A stretch of DNA of 64,000 nt from Spiractinospora alimapuensis (GTDB lineage: Bacteria; Actinomycetota; Actinomycetes; Streptosporangiales; Streptosporangiaceae). The position numbers were made by a program, and so were the translations under genes. The notes under the pieces are model-generated. The model saw only the letters and a program-made list of their open reading frames with translations, was not told where the DNA came from and ran no database searches. This document shows, piece by piece, positions 16,405 to 24,744 of the stretch. The stretch spans positions 62,001 through 126,000 of the forward strand of contig NZ_CP072467.1 of the NCBI RefSeq assembly GCF_018437505.1, written 5' to 3'. Position 1 is the stretch's first letter. Each line of letters opens with the position of its first letter.

Positions 16405-16962
16405 ATGACCGTAAACCGTGGAGCGGCCGATGGCGGGCCAACACGGTCCCGCCCGGCTCTCGTCCGCTGGCTTGAGCGATGCGAACTGACCGTGGGCGCG
16501 GCCCTGATCCTCGTCATCTTCGCCCTGATCCTCATCCAGGCGACACAGCGTCACCTCCCCGTCGACGGGTGGGTCTGGACCGGTGAGCTCGCCCGGTTCG
16601 GCCTGGTCTGGCTCACCTTCTCCCTGCTGGGCTACCTGCTCGGCCGGGACGAGCACATCACCCTCAAGGTCGTCGACTTCGTGGCGCGGGGATGGGTGCT
16701 GCGCGGCGTGTGGATCGTCGCGAACCTCATCGTCGCGGCGATCACCGTCGCGTTCATCGTCGAGGCCTACGAGCTGCTCTTCAACGGCCCCCCACAGACG
16801 ACACCCGCCCTCGGGATGCCCATGTCCCTCACCTATGTCATTCCCATGGTGGGGCTGATTCTCGCGGCCGTGCGCGCCGTCGCCAACGCCTTCCTGGCGG
16901 GACCGCCCAACCCCGACACGCTCCCGACCGAGAGCGCCGACCTTGAGGAGCCGACCCGATGA
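16405..16962 (+). CDS. dctQ: TRAP transporter small permease DctQ
   Basis: A 185-residue membrane protein with four hydrophobic segments and the family pattern around WTGELARFGLVWLTFSLLGY and GRDEHITLKVVDF. It is the small subunit of a TRAP importer that uses a sodium gradient to bring in organic acids. ATG 16405 is preceded by GGAG at 9 bases; GTG 16390 would add five residues. Overlaps dctM by ATGA. First gene of the LacI-controlled unit. Confidence 0.9.
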   Translation: MTVNRGAADGGPTRSRPALVRWLERCELTVGAALILVIFALILIQATQRHLPVDGWVWTGELARFGLVWLTFSLLGYLLGRDEHITLKVVDFVARGWVLRGVWIVANLIVAAITVAFIVEAYELLFNGPPQTTPALGMPMSLTYVIPMVGLILAAVRAVANAFLAGPPNPDTLPTESADLEEPTR

Positions 16963-18233
16963 GCGCGGGGCTCGTAATCCTGGGAATCATCCTCCTGCTC
17001 GCGCTGCGGGTTCCCGTCGGCTTCGCCATCCTGGGCCCCAGCGTGCTGTACATGATCTCCACCGACCAGTCCACCGGGCTGAGTCTGCGGACGGCCGCTC
17101 AGGAGGTCAACAGCTTTCCCCTGCTCGCCGTCCCCCTGTTCATCCTGGTCGGCGTGATCGCGAACCACACCGGAATCGCCGACCGGATCTTCGCCTTCGC
17201 CCAGGTGCTGCTCGGACGGGTGCGAGGGAGCCTCGGCTACGTCAACATCGGGGTCAGCGTCGGCTTCTCCTGGATGAGCGGGACCGCCCTGGCCGACGTC
17301 GCGGCACTGGGCAAGATGCAGGTGCCGGCGATGACCCGACGCGGATACCCCCGCCGGTTCGCCCTGGGACTGTCCGCCGCGTCCAGCCTGATCTCGCCGG
17401 TCATGCCCCCCAGCATCCCGGCCATCATCTACGCCTCGGTCGCGGCCGTCTCCACCGCCGCGCTGTTCGCCGCCGCGGTCGTCCCCGCCTTCCTGATCGC
17501 CGGCGGCCTCGCCGTCGCCGTCTACGTCTGGGCCCGCCGCAAACCGGACCTGGCCGGCCACCGGGCGGCCCCAGGCGAGTTCAGGACCGCGTTCCTCCAG
17601 GTACTGGGTCCCCTCGGCGCCCCCGCGATCCTGCTTGGTGGGATCCTGAGCGGTCTGTTCACCCCCACCGAGGCCGCCGCCGTCGGTGTCGCCTACGTCG
17701 CGGTCCTCGGATTCTGCTACCGCCGGCTGAACCTGCGCGCGCTCGGCCGGATCGTCGTGGACACCGCCACCACCGCCGCGTCGATCGCCGTGATCCTCGC
17801 CGCGTCCGGGTTGCTGGGCTGGATCCTCGCCCGGGAGCGGGTCCCGCAGGACATCGCGTCGTTCCTCCTGGACTTCACCGACAACCCGATCGTGTTCCTG
17901 CTCCTGGTCAACATCGCGCTCATCCTGATCGGTACCGTCCTGGAGCCGATCGCCGCCCTGGTCATCACCGTGCCCGTGCTGCTGCCGATCGCGGTCCAGT
18001 TCGGTGTCGACCCCGTGCACTTCGGGATCATCACCATCGTCAACCTCATGATCGGGCTCCTCACCCCGCCCATCGGCGGCGTGCTGTTCGTGCTGGGCTC
18101 GGCCACCAGGACCCCCATGCACGAGGTGTTCCGCGGGACGGCACCGTTCATGATCCCGCTGCTCCTGGTCCTCGCGCTGCTGACCGTCGCGCCCGACCTG
18201 GTGCTGTTCCTTCCCAACATGCTTGGGCTCTGA
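16959..18233 (+). CDS. dctM: TRAP transporter large permease DctM
   Basis: A 424-residue DctM with about twelve membrane segments. Signature stretches include PLLAVPLFILVGVIA, GVSVGFSWMSGTALADVAAL and LISPVMPPSIPAIIYA (first sodium/hairpin motif), and MIGLLTPPIGGVLFV near the end. It forms the transport channel with DctQ. The start overlaps the dctQ stop and dctP follows 45 bases later, so the importer is complete and in its usual order except that DctP comes last. Confidence 0.93.
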   Translation: MSAGLVILGIILLLALRVPVGFAILGPSVLYMISTDQSTGLSLRTAAQEVNSFPLLAVPLFILVGVIANHTGIADRIFAFAQVLLGRVRGSLGYVNIGVSVGFSWMSGTALADVAALGKMQVPAMTRRGYPRRFALGLSAASSLISPVMPPSIPAIIYASVAAVSTAALFAAAVVPAFLIAGGLAVAVYVWARRKPDLAGHRAAPGEFRTAFLQVLGPLGAPAILLGGILSGLFTPTEAAAVGVAYVAVLGFCYRRLNLRALGRIVVDTATTAASIAVILAASGLLGWILARERVPQDIASFLLDFTDNPIVFLLLVNIALILIGTVLEPIAALVITVPVLLPIAVQFGVDPVHFGIITIVNLMIGLLTPPIGGVLFVLGSATRTPMHEVFRGTAPFMIPLLLVLALLTVAPDLVLFLPNMLGL

Positions 18234-18278
18234 CGTTCCACCACCCGCCGCTCCGCGGCGCCTTCCGAGGAGGAAACC

Positions 18279-19283
18279 ATGCGTACTGGCTACCGCTGGG
18301 CAGCCCTGCTTCCCGTGACAGCCCTGGGGCTCGCCGCCTGCGGCGGCGGAGGGGACGACTCCGCCGACGCCGACATCACCCTGTCGTTCGCCAACAGCTA
18401 CACCGAGGACCACCCCCACACCCGGTGCGGCATCGACCTGGTCGCCGAGCAGGTCGAGGACGCCGGCGTCGGCATCGCGGTCGACACCTTTCCCAACAGT
18501 CAACTGGGGGACAACACCGAGACCTTCGCCTCGGTCATGTCCGGCGACATCGACATGGACGTGCAGGGCTCCGCGGCCCTCGGATCCGCCTACGAGCCGA
18601 TCGGTGTCTTCGACGCCGCCTACGCCTTCGAGGACGCCGACCACATGTTCACCTACTTCGACTCCGAGGAGTCGGAGGAGCTCAAGGCCAACTTCGAGGA
18701 GGAGACCGGCGCCAGGATCCTGGACGTCTGGTACTTCGGCGACCGGCACTTCACCGCCAACGACCCGATCCGTACCCCGGACGACCTGAGCGGCCTGCGG
18801 ATGCGGTTCCCGGACTCGCCGATCTACCTCGCCAACGCGGCCGCGCTGGGCGCCGACCCCACGACCGTCGCCTTCGAGGAGGTGTACCTCGCGTTGCAGC
18901 AGGGCACCGCTGACGGCCAGGAGAACCCGATCCCCACGATCAGCGCCGACAACTTCGACGAGGTGCAGAGCCACGTCAGCCTGACCAGCCACCAGATCGG
19001 CTCCCAGATGATCGTCATCTCCGGTGACACCTGGGACCAGCTCGACGAGGACCAGCAGGACGCGGTCCAGCAGGCCGTGAGTGACGTGCGCGCGGAGAAC
19101 CGGACCTGCATCGAGGAGGCCGAGGCCGAGATCGTGCAGGAGTGGGAGTCCACCGGGGCCATGGAGGTCGTGGACGACGTCGACATCGACGCCTTCCGCT
19201 CCCAGGCCCAGGAGTACCTCCGTGAGGAGTTCCTGGAGGGCGAGGAACTGGAGCTCTACGAGGCCTTCCAGGACGTCAACTAG
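18279..19283 (+). CDS. dctP: TRAP transporter solute-binding lipoprotein DctP
   Basis: A 334-residue substrate-binding protein. Signal peptide with lipobox LGLAACGGGG (Cys at about 21), so it should be lipid-anchored outside the membrane. Mature features: LSFANSYTEDHPH, SGDIDMDVQGSAAL and the arginine-containing ligand strand LSGLRMRFPDSP, whose Arg normally salt-bridges the substrate carboxylate. GGAGG lies 5 bases before the ATG. Its two mature Cys residues (in RCGIDL and RTCIEE) could form a disulphide. Neighbours suggest quinate or shikimate as ligand (inference). Confidence 0.92.
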   Translation: MRTGYRWAALLPVTALGLAACGGGGDDSADADITLSFANSYTEDHPHTRCGIDLVAEQVEDAGVGIAVDTFPNSQLGDNTETFASVMSGDIDMDVQGSAALGSAYEPIGVFDAAYAFEDADHMFTYFDSEESEELKANFEEETGARILDVWYFGDRHFTANDPIRTPDDLSGLRMRFPDSPIYLANAAALGADPTTVAFEEVYLALQQGTADGQENPIPTISADNFDEVQSHVSLTSHQIGSQMIVISGDTWDQLDEDQQDAVQQAVSDVRAENRTCIEEAEAEIVQEWESTGAMEVVDDVDIDAFRSQAQEYLREEFLEGEELELYEAFQDVN

Positions 19284-19321
19284 CGAGCTCGGAGTCGGGC
19301 GAGAAGACGGAGTTGTGACGT

Positions 19322-21211
19322 ATGCGGCGATCCATCGCCACGGTGTCGTTGAGCGGAGGCCTGGAGGACAAGCTCCGGGCCGCCGCCGCGGCCGGGTTCT
19401 CGGGTGTGGAGATCTTCGAGAACGATCTCATCGCCTCGCCCCTCCCGCCACGGGAGGTACGGGCGCTGACGGAGTCCCTCGGCCTGAGAATCGACCTCTA
19501 CCAGCCGTTCCGTGACTTCGAAGGCGTGGACGACGCGCGACTCGAGCGCAACCTGCGTCGGGCCGTGGCCAAGTTCGAGGTCATGACCGAGCTGGGCGTG
19601 GACACGGTCCTCGTGTGCTCCAACGTCGCACCGTCGACGATCGACGACGACGCCCGCGCGGCGGCGCAGCTTCGTCGACTGGCGGAGCTGGCGGAGGAGC
19701 ACGGAGTGCGGATCGCCTACGAGGCACTGGCGTGGGGCCGTCGCGTCAACGACTACGCCCACTCCTGGCGACTGGTCGCCGAGGCCGACCACCCAGCGCT
19801 CGGTGTCTGCCTGGACAGCTTCCATATCCTCTCCGTCGGCGACGACCCGGCCGGGTTCCGGGAAATCCCCGGGGAGAAGATCTTCTTCCTCCAACTCGCC
19901 GACGCGCCGCGCATGGCGATGGACGTGCTGCAGTGGAGCCGGCACTACCGGTGCTTCCCCGGCCAGGGCGGGTTCGACCTCACCACCTTCACGCGGCACG
20001 TCGTGGAGGCCGGCTACTCCGGTCCCCTGTCCCTCGAGGTCTTCAACGACGTCTTCCGGGCGTCCGACCCCTATCGCACCGCGGCGGACGCCCTGCGTTC
20101 CCTGTCGGTGCTCGAGGACGCCGTCGCGCGGTCCACCGAGACGGCGGGTACCGGCGTGGCCGCGCCGCCCCGCCGGGCCGTCACGCTGACCCGTCTGCCC
20201 GATCCGGTGCGCCCCACCGGTTACGGTTTCGTCGAGGTCGCGGCCACGCGAACCTCCGCGGACCGGATCCGCCGCGTGCTCACCGCACTGGGCTTCGAAC
20301 ACACCCGCGACCACCGGTCGAAGCCCGTCCAGTTGTGGAGTCACGGATCCACCAGGATCCTGCTCAGTTCCACCGACGCGCGGCTCGGGCACACCTGGAG
20401 CGCCGACGCGACGGCGACGGCGCTGGGCATCGCGGTCGCCGATCCGCACCACGCGGTGCGCCGGGCCGAGGAACTCCTGGCTCCGGCCCTCCCTCGCCGC
20501 CGCGACCCCACGGAGTCACCGCTACAGGCGGTCGCCGCCCCCGACGGCACCGCGGTCTTCTTCTGCCCCGCGGACGACACGCGGGGGACGGACTGGCTGG
20601 AGGACTTCTCCACCGCGGCCGTGGCCGACCATCAGGACGGTGTGAACACCCCCATCACCGGCATCGACCACGTGGGACTGTTCCAACCCTTCGACCACTT
20701 CGACGAGGCCTCCCTCTTCTACCGGTCGGTGCTCGGCCTCGAGCCCGCGGAGAGCCTCGAACTGGCCGCCCCCGACGGGCTGGTGCGCAGCCGTGCGCTC
20801 ACCACCGCGAACGGGTCCGTGCGCATCGCGCTGAACGTGTCCGTGCTGGGTCGCGGAGCCCAGGCCGATGCCGCCGGAGGAGCACAGCACATCGCTCTGG
20901 CCAGCGATGACATCGTGGCCAGCGCCCGCGCCATGACCGAGGCCGGCGTCGCACCCCTACCGATCCCCGACAACTACTACGCGGACCTTCGCAGCCGAAC
21001 GGACCTGGACGAGGAGACCCTGGAACGGCTACGCGTCCACGGGATCATGTACGACCAGGTGGGCGATGGCGAGTTCTTCCACTTCTACACACCCATGGTG
21101 GACGGACGGCTGTTCTTCGAGGTTGTCCAGCGCCGGGGCGGTTACGACGGCTACGGTGCCGCCAACAGTCCCTTCCGGATGGCGGCGCAGCGGGTGGAGC
21201 GGGTCCAGTGA
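19322..21211 (+). CDS. qsuB: 3-dehydroshikimate dehydratase, QsuB-type, with HPPD-like C-terminal domain
   Basis: A 629-residue two-domain enzyme. Residues 1-275 are a xylose-isomerase-type TIM barrel that dehydrates 3-dehydroshikimate to protocatechuate. Metal ligands fall at Glu134 (AYEALAW), Asp165 (CLDSFHI), Gln191 (FFLQLAD) and Glu239 (LSLEVFND), the positions I recall for QuiC1/QsuB enzymes. Residues 290-629 are a VOC domain like 4-hydroxyphenylpyruvate dioxygenase, with a His-His-Glu set in GIDHVGL, GAQHIAL and LFFEVVQ, so metal binding there looks intact. The C-terminal domain's role in this family is poorly known. The next gene overlaps by GTGA. No protocatechuate dioxygenase lies in the window. 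Confidence 0.92.
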   Translation: MRRSIATVSLSGGLEDKLRAAAAAGFSGVEIFENDLIASPLPPREVRALTESLGLRIDLYQPFRDFEGVDDARLERNLRRAVAKFEVMTELGVDTVLVCSNVAPSTIDDDARAAAQLRRLAELAEEHGVRIAYEALAWGRRVNDYAHSWRLVAEADHPALGVCLDSFHILSVGDDPAGFREIPGEKIFFLQLADAPRMAMDVLQWSRHYRCFPGQGGFDLTTFTRHVVEAGYSGPLSLEVFNDVFRASDPYRTAADALRSLSVLEDAVARSTETAGTGVAAPPRRAVTLTRLPDPVRPTGYGFVEVAATRTSADRIRRVLTALGFEHTRDHRSKPVQLWSHGSTRILLSSTDARLGHTWSADATATALGIAVADPHHAVRRAEELLAPALPRRRDPTESPLQAVAAPDGTAVFFCPADDTRGTDWLEDFSTAAVADHQDGVNTPITGIDHVGLFQPFDHFDEASLFYRSVLGLEPAESLELAAPDGLVRSRALTTANGSVRIALNVSVLGRGAQADAAGGAQHIALASDDIVASARAMTEAGVAPLPIPDNYYADLRSRTDLDEETLERLRVHGIMYDQVGDGEFFHFYTPMVDGRLFFEVVQRRGGYDGYGAANSPFRMAAQRVERVQ

Positions 21212-22116
21212 CCGAGACGACACGACGGGACGCCGAATGCGGTACGGAGGCGTCCCGGGAGCCGTCCTTCCTCGTCGGACTCATCGGTTCGGGGGTTGGT
21301 CCGTCCCTCACGCCGTCGATGCACGAACGGGAGGCCCAGGAACAGGGACGCCGCCTGATCTACCGGCCGATCGACATCTCCGCGCTCGGTCTCGAACCGG
21401 CATCGGCGGTCGACCTCGTGCACGCGGCGCGCAGGCTCGGGTTCAACGGCCTGAACATCACCCACCCGTGCAAACAGCTCGTGGTGTCGGCGCTTGACGA
21501 GCTCTCCCCGGACGCCGAGGCGCTGGAGGCCGTGAACACCGTCGTGTTCCATGGTGACCGGGCCGTCGGGCACAACACCGACTGGTCGGGCTTCGCCGAG
21601 GCGTTGCGCCGAGGGCTGCCCGACGCACCGCGAGGACGGGTGGTGTTACTCGGAGCCGGGGGTGCCGGGTCCGCGGTGGCGCACGCGCTGATGGTCTCGG
21701 GAGTACGGGAGCTCGTCGTCGCCGACGTCGCGGGGGACCGAGCGGCCGCGCTCGCGGCACGGACCCAGCGTCGGTTTCCCGACGCCGTGTGCGTGCCAGG
21801 GAACCCCGCGGACCTGCGCGACCTGCTCGCGAACGCGGACGGTCTGGTCCACGCCACGCCCACCGGCATGGCCGACCACCCTGGTCTTCCGGTCCCGGAG
21901 GAGCTGCTGCGTCCACCCTTGTGGGTCGCCGACATCGTCTACCGTCCGGTGGACACCCAACTCCTGCGGTGTGCGCGCTCCAACGGTTGCGAGACCCTCG
22001 ACGGAGGCGGGATGGCCGTGTTCCAGGCCAGCCACGCCTTCGGCCTGATCACGGGGCTGCGGCCGGACGCGGAGCGCATGCTGACGCACTTCACGGAGCT
22101 GACGGCCCGGGAGTAG
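21208..22116 (+). CDS. Shikimate/quinate dehydrogenase (catabolic AroE paralogue)
   Basis: A 302-residue AroE-family enzyme. Substrate domain: GSGVGPSLTPSMHE and LNITHPCKQ, with the catalytic lysine; the pair NTDWSGF carries the catalytic Asp. The nucleotide fold has GAGGAGSAVAHAL. After the second strand it reads VVADVAGDRA, an acidic residue where biosynthetic NADP-dependent AroE has NRT/NRS; this favours NAD and oxidation of quinate/shikimate, as in Corynebacterium QsuD. It starts with GTG in a GTGA overlap with the dehydratase. Together they would convert shikimate to protocatechuate; quinate would additionally need a 3-dehydroquinate dehydratase, not present here. Confidence 0.9.
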   Translation: MTETTRRDAECGTEASREPSFLVGLIGSGVGPSLTPSMHEREAQEQGRRLIYRPIDISALGLEPASAVDLVHAARRLGFNGLNITHPCKQLVVSALDELSPDAEALEAVNTVVFHGDRAVGHNTDWSGFAEALRRGLPDAPRGRVVLLGAGGAGSAVAHALMVSGVRELVVADVAGDRAAALAARTQRRFPDAVCVPGNPADLRDLLANADGLVHATPTGMADHPGLPVPEELLRPPLWVADIVYRPVDTQLLRCARSNGCETLDGGGMAVFQASHAFGLITGLRPDAERMLTHFTELTARE

Positions 22117-22146
22117 CCGCGCTCCGCGTCCTCGAGGTCACCCGGC

Positions 22147-23088
22147 TCAGGAGGCCGCGAGAAGCGCCTGGATCTCGTCCGGCCTCGGGGGCCGTGCCCC
22201 CGCACCGGTGCACGCCACCGCCGCGGCGGCCGACGCGAACCGCAGCGTGTCGGCGAGGTCGGCATCGGTCAGCGTCGACAGATTCCCGGGTTCGGCGAGG
22301 TATCCGAGGGTGTCCAGCCGAGCGAGCGCGGCGGCGCCGAAGGTGTCCCCAGCGCCCACGGTGTCGACCACGTCCACGACGAAGCCCCCGTGACGCACGG
22401 GGGACCGGCCCGGGACGTACGCCACGGCGCCGTCGGCCCCCCGCGTCAGTAGCACGAGGTCGATCGCGTGGTCGCGAGCCCAGTCCGCGACCACGTCCAA
22501 CGGTTCCCTGCCGGGGGCGAGGAAGGCGACGTCCTCCTCACTGACCTTCAGTACGTGTGTCGTGTCCAGCCACGGGGTCACCGCGGCCATGAGGGTCACG
22601 CGGTCCGGCCACAGCGAGGGACGTGCGTTGAGGTCGTAGCACACGACGGAGCGATTCCGCCGGGCGTGCGTCCAGGCCCGCAGATGGTGGGCCCCCGGGG
22701 GCATCACGGCGGCGAGGGTGCCGGTGTAGATCGCGCGCGGGTTCACCGACGTGTCGGGGAACTCCGCGGGGGTCCACTGCCAGTCGGCCGTTCCCCGCAG
22801 GTAGAAGCTGTAGTCGGCCGAGCCACTCTCGGAGAACCCCACGACCGCGAGTGTGGTGGGCTCTTCCGCGTCCACGGCGAGACGCAGGTCGACGCCGTGC
22901 CCGGTGAGATAGTCACGAAGCTGGCGCCCGAAGGTGTCGCGGGACAACCGACACATCAAGGGGGCGTCGACCCCCAACCGGGTCAGGGCCACCGCCGCGT
23001 TGGTCGGCCCGCCACCCGGGATCGCCCGCCAGGTGTCCGCCCCCCGAGGCATGAGATCGATGAGGGCCTCTCCACAGACGATGATCAT
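22147..23088 (-). CDS. PfkB-family carbohydrate kinase (fructokinase-like)
   Basis: A 313-residue ribokinase-fold kinase. N-terminal MIIVCGEALIDLMP, the PGGGPTNAAVALTRLG substrate lid motif, YDLNARPSLW, and the ATP-site VDTVGAGDTFGAAAL with the catalytic Asp. The phosphate acceptor is probably a free sugar such as fructose, but PfkB members cannot be told apart by eye. ATG 23088 follows GGGGAG; the frame stays open for 90 codons upstream across an 18-bp inverted repeat, which looks non-coding. Convergent with the dehydrogenase gene; no sugar transporter is adjacent. Confidence 0.87.
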   Translation of the reverse strand: MIIVCGEALIDLMPRGADTWRAIPGGGPTNAAVALTRLGVDAPLMCRLSRDTFGRQLRDYLTGHGVDLRLAVDAEEPTTLAVVGFSESGSADYSFYLRGTADWQWTPAEFPDTSVNPRAIYTGTLAAVMPPGAHHLRAWTHARRNRSVVCYDLNARPSLWPDRVTLMAAVTPWLDTTHVLKVSEEDVAFLAPGREPLDVVADWARDHAIDLVLLTRGADGAVAYVPGRSPVRHGGFVVDVVDTVGAGDTFGAAALARLDTLGYLAEPGNLSTLTDADLADTLRFASAAAAVACTGAGARPPRPDEIQALLAAS

Positions 23089-23155
23089 TCGTTCTCCCCA
23101 GATGTCCGGCGCCCGTGCTGCTCTGGAAGGTACACCGCGGGTGCGCGCCGTCTCG

Positions 23156-23200
23156 ACCTCCCCTCCTTGGGTTGGGGGTGTGAACCCAAGGAGGGGAGGT
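23156..23200. repeat. Perfect 18-bp inverted repeat (long stem-loop)
   Basis: ACCTCCCCTCCTTGGGTT (23156-23173) is the exact reverse complement of 23183-23200, with a 9-base loop. It lies 68 bases upstream of the PfkB gene. As minus-strand RNA its 3' arm carries GGAGGGGAGG, a sequence able to mimic or hide a ribosome site. It could be a terminator for an upstream transcript, a leader structure for pfkB, or the trace of a mobile element. Confidence 0.8.
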
Positions 23201-23541
23201 GCGAAGGCCACACTCGATCCGTGGGAAGTCGCTCCGGTGGTCGAGGGTCGCCAACGTCTCCGTGTCCAGAACGTGGCGCTCGTGCTCGCGGGACCGCGGC
23301 GCTGGTTCCTCCTCAACGTGATCGGGTGCCGGCGGCACTCCCCACGCGCGGACACCAACGAACCATCCCGCCCTCCTTCACTGCGGGCTCCCCGTACTCG
23401 TGGGTGTCGGCTTGCCCGTCACGGGGGCTTCTCGACTCCTCGACCAGGGGACGCCCGGCTCGTCGTGGTGACGGCCGTCTTCCCTGTCCCAGGGAACCTC
23501 GCCGGCCACACCACGCCGATCCTAAGAGGTGAGGTCGGGGT
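23201..23541. other. No recognisable gene
   Basis: About 340 bases between the long inverted repeat and the transposase relic. Open frames exist on both strands but none has a ribosome site, family motif or stable codon-position pattern that I recognise. It may be decayed sequence brought in with the insertion element. Confidence 0.5.
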
Positions 23542-24031
23542 TAGGTCCGGTTGGAGGTGACGCGCACGGTTTCGGCATGGATCGCGGTCTGTTCGTCGTA
23601 TCCGGCCGTGACCGCTCGGTTCTGTTCGAGTACCTCGATGGATCGTTCGACTGTCGCGGTTCCGGTCGGCGGGCTGGGCGGTGGTCGCCTTGATGCCTTC
23701 TCAGCGTGGGTGGACCCGGATCGCCGATGAGGAGTAGGGCTTGTCTGCCCGCAGACGGTCCGGGCCAGTCCACGGGTGGCCGGCGCCGCGCGGCAGCCGT
23801 AGCGTGGCCGGCGGGGTGGCGGGCGCGGTCCATCGTGCCGTGCCCGGGAACGTCGGGGTGTTCACCGGTGGCGGAGTCGATACGCGGCCGTTCGTTGGCC
23901 CTGTCCCAGATCTCCTCCCGCGTCGACGACTCCGTGACGGGCGGCCACCCCCTCTCCTCCCGGGCGAGGCCAGGTGTGAGCGAGGCGAGCGGATCCCACC
24001 CGGCATGGGTGAGCTCATGGCGCGCGACCAC
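23542..24031 (-). pseudogene. Decayed IS5-family transposase
   Basis: Fragments of one transposase in order but in different frames. The N-terminus VARHELTHAGWDPLASL starts at 24031. The core ADKPYSSSAIRVHPR (about 23716-23760) is followed by a stop in place of an arginine codon, then EGIKATTAQPADRNRDS. The C-terminus TVERSIEVLEQNRAVTAGYD ends at the TAA at 23542. These match the start, the ADKAYSS/RRGIKA segment and the VER...R.V..RYDK tail of actinobacterial IS5 relatives. At least one nonsense change, frameshifts and deletion of most of the catalytic middle make it inactive. No terminal repeats are evident. Confidence 0.75.
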
Positions 24032-24084
24032 ATTGGCCGGTCCCGCCCGAGCACCGGCCCACCCGTGAACGAGCGAAAAACGAC

Positions 24085-24744
24085 CTAGCCGTCCCCGCCT
24101 CCCGGTCGTACCAGGCCGGCGTCGTAGGCCGCGATCACGGCCTGGGTGCGGTCACGCGCCCCGAGCTTGGTCAACACATTGGAGACGTGGGTCTTGACGG
24201 TCTCGGGGCTGACGAACTGTTCCGCCGCGATCTCGGCGTTGGACAGCCCGCGAGCCACGAGTCTCAGCGTCGCGGACTCCCGGTCCGTCAGCGACGCGAC
24301 GGCCCGCGACGCCGACGTGCTCGCCGGGGGACTGCTCGCCGCCAGCGAACGGACCGCGGCCGGGAACAACACCGACTCACCCAGATGGACGACCCGGATC
24401 GCGGTGAGGATGTCCTCGGGGCGGCTGCGCTTCAGCAGGAAGCCCGACGCCCCCGACCGCAGGGCGCCGTAGACGTAGTCGTCGTTCTCGAACGTGGTCA
24501 CCACGATGATCCGGGGTGGCGCGGTGAGACCCTCCAGGAGCAGACGAGTGGCCTGGATCCCGTCCACGTTGGGCATGCGGACGTCCATCAGCACGATGTC
24601 CGGCTGGGTGCGGCGCACGACGTCAAGCACCCCGCTTCCGTCGTCGGCCTCGCCAACGACGGTCATCCCCTCCTCAGCGTCGATGAGGGCGCGCAGCCCC
24701 GCACGCACCAGGGGCTCGTCGTCCACGAGGGCGACCGTGATCAA
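24085..24744 (-). CDS. NarL/LuxR-type response regulator
   Basis: A 219-residue response regulator. Receiver domain: VALVDDEPLVRAG with the acidic pair, phosphorylated Asp in DIVLMDVRMPN (about residue 52), and the conserved Lys in FLLKRSRPED. C-terminal LuxR helix-turn-helix: LTDRESATLRLVARGLSNAE to SPETVKTHVSNVL. The start is TTG 24744, in a TTGA overlap with the sensor kinase stop and with GGAGG 4 bases before it; no ATG or GTG fits better. The gene is directly downstream of its kinase and is the last of this unit before the transposase relic. Confidence 0.92.
   Translation of the reverse strand: MITVALVDDEPLVRAGLRALIDAEEGMTVVGEADDGSGVLDVVRRTQPDIVLMDVRMPNVDGIQATRLLLEGLTAPPRIIVVTTFENDDYVYGALRSGASGFLLKRSRPEDILTAIRVVHLGESVLFPAAVRSLAASSPPASTSASRAVASLTDRESATLRLVARGLSNAEIAAEQFVSPETVKTHVSNVLTKLGARDRTQAVIAAYDAGLVRPGGGDG

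Noticed and set aside
16833-18992. 719-codon open frame on the minus strand across dctQMP
   Set aside because: It is antisense to three well-recognised transporter genes, is composed of Gly/Asp/Arg/Gln runs typical of GC-rich antisense frames, and has no motif or ribosome site.
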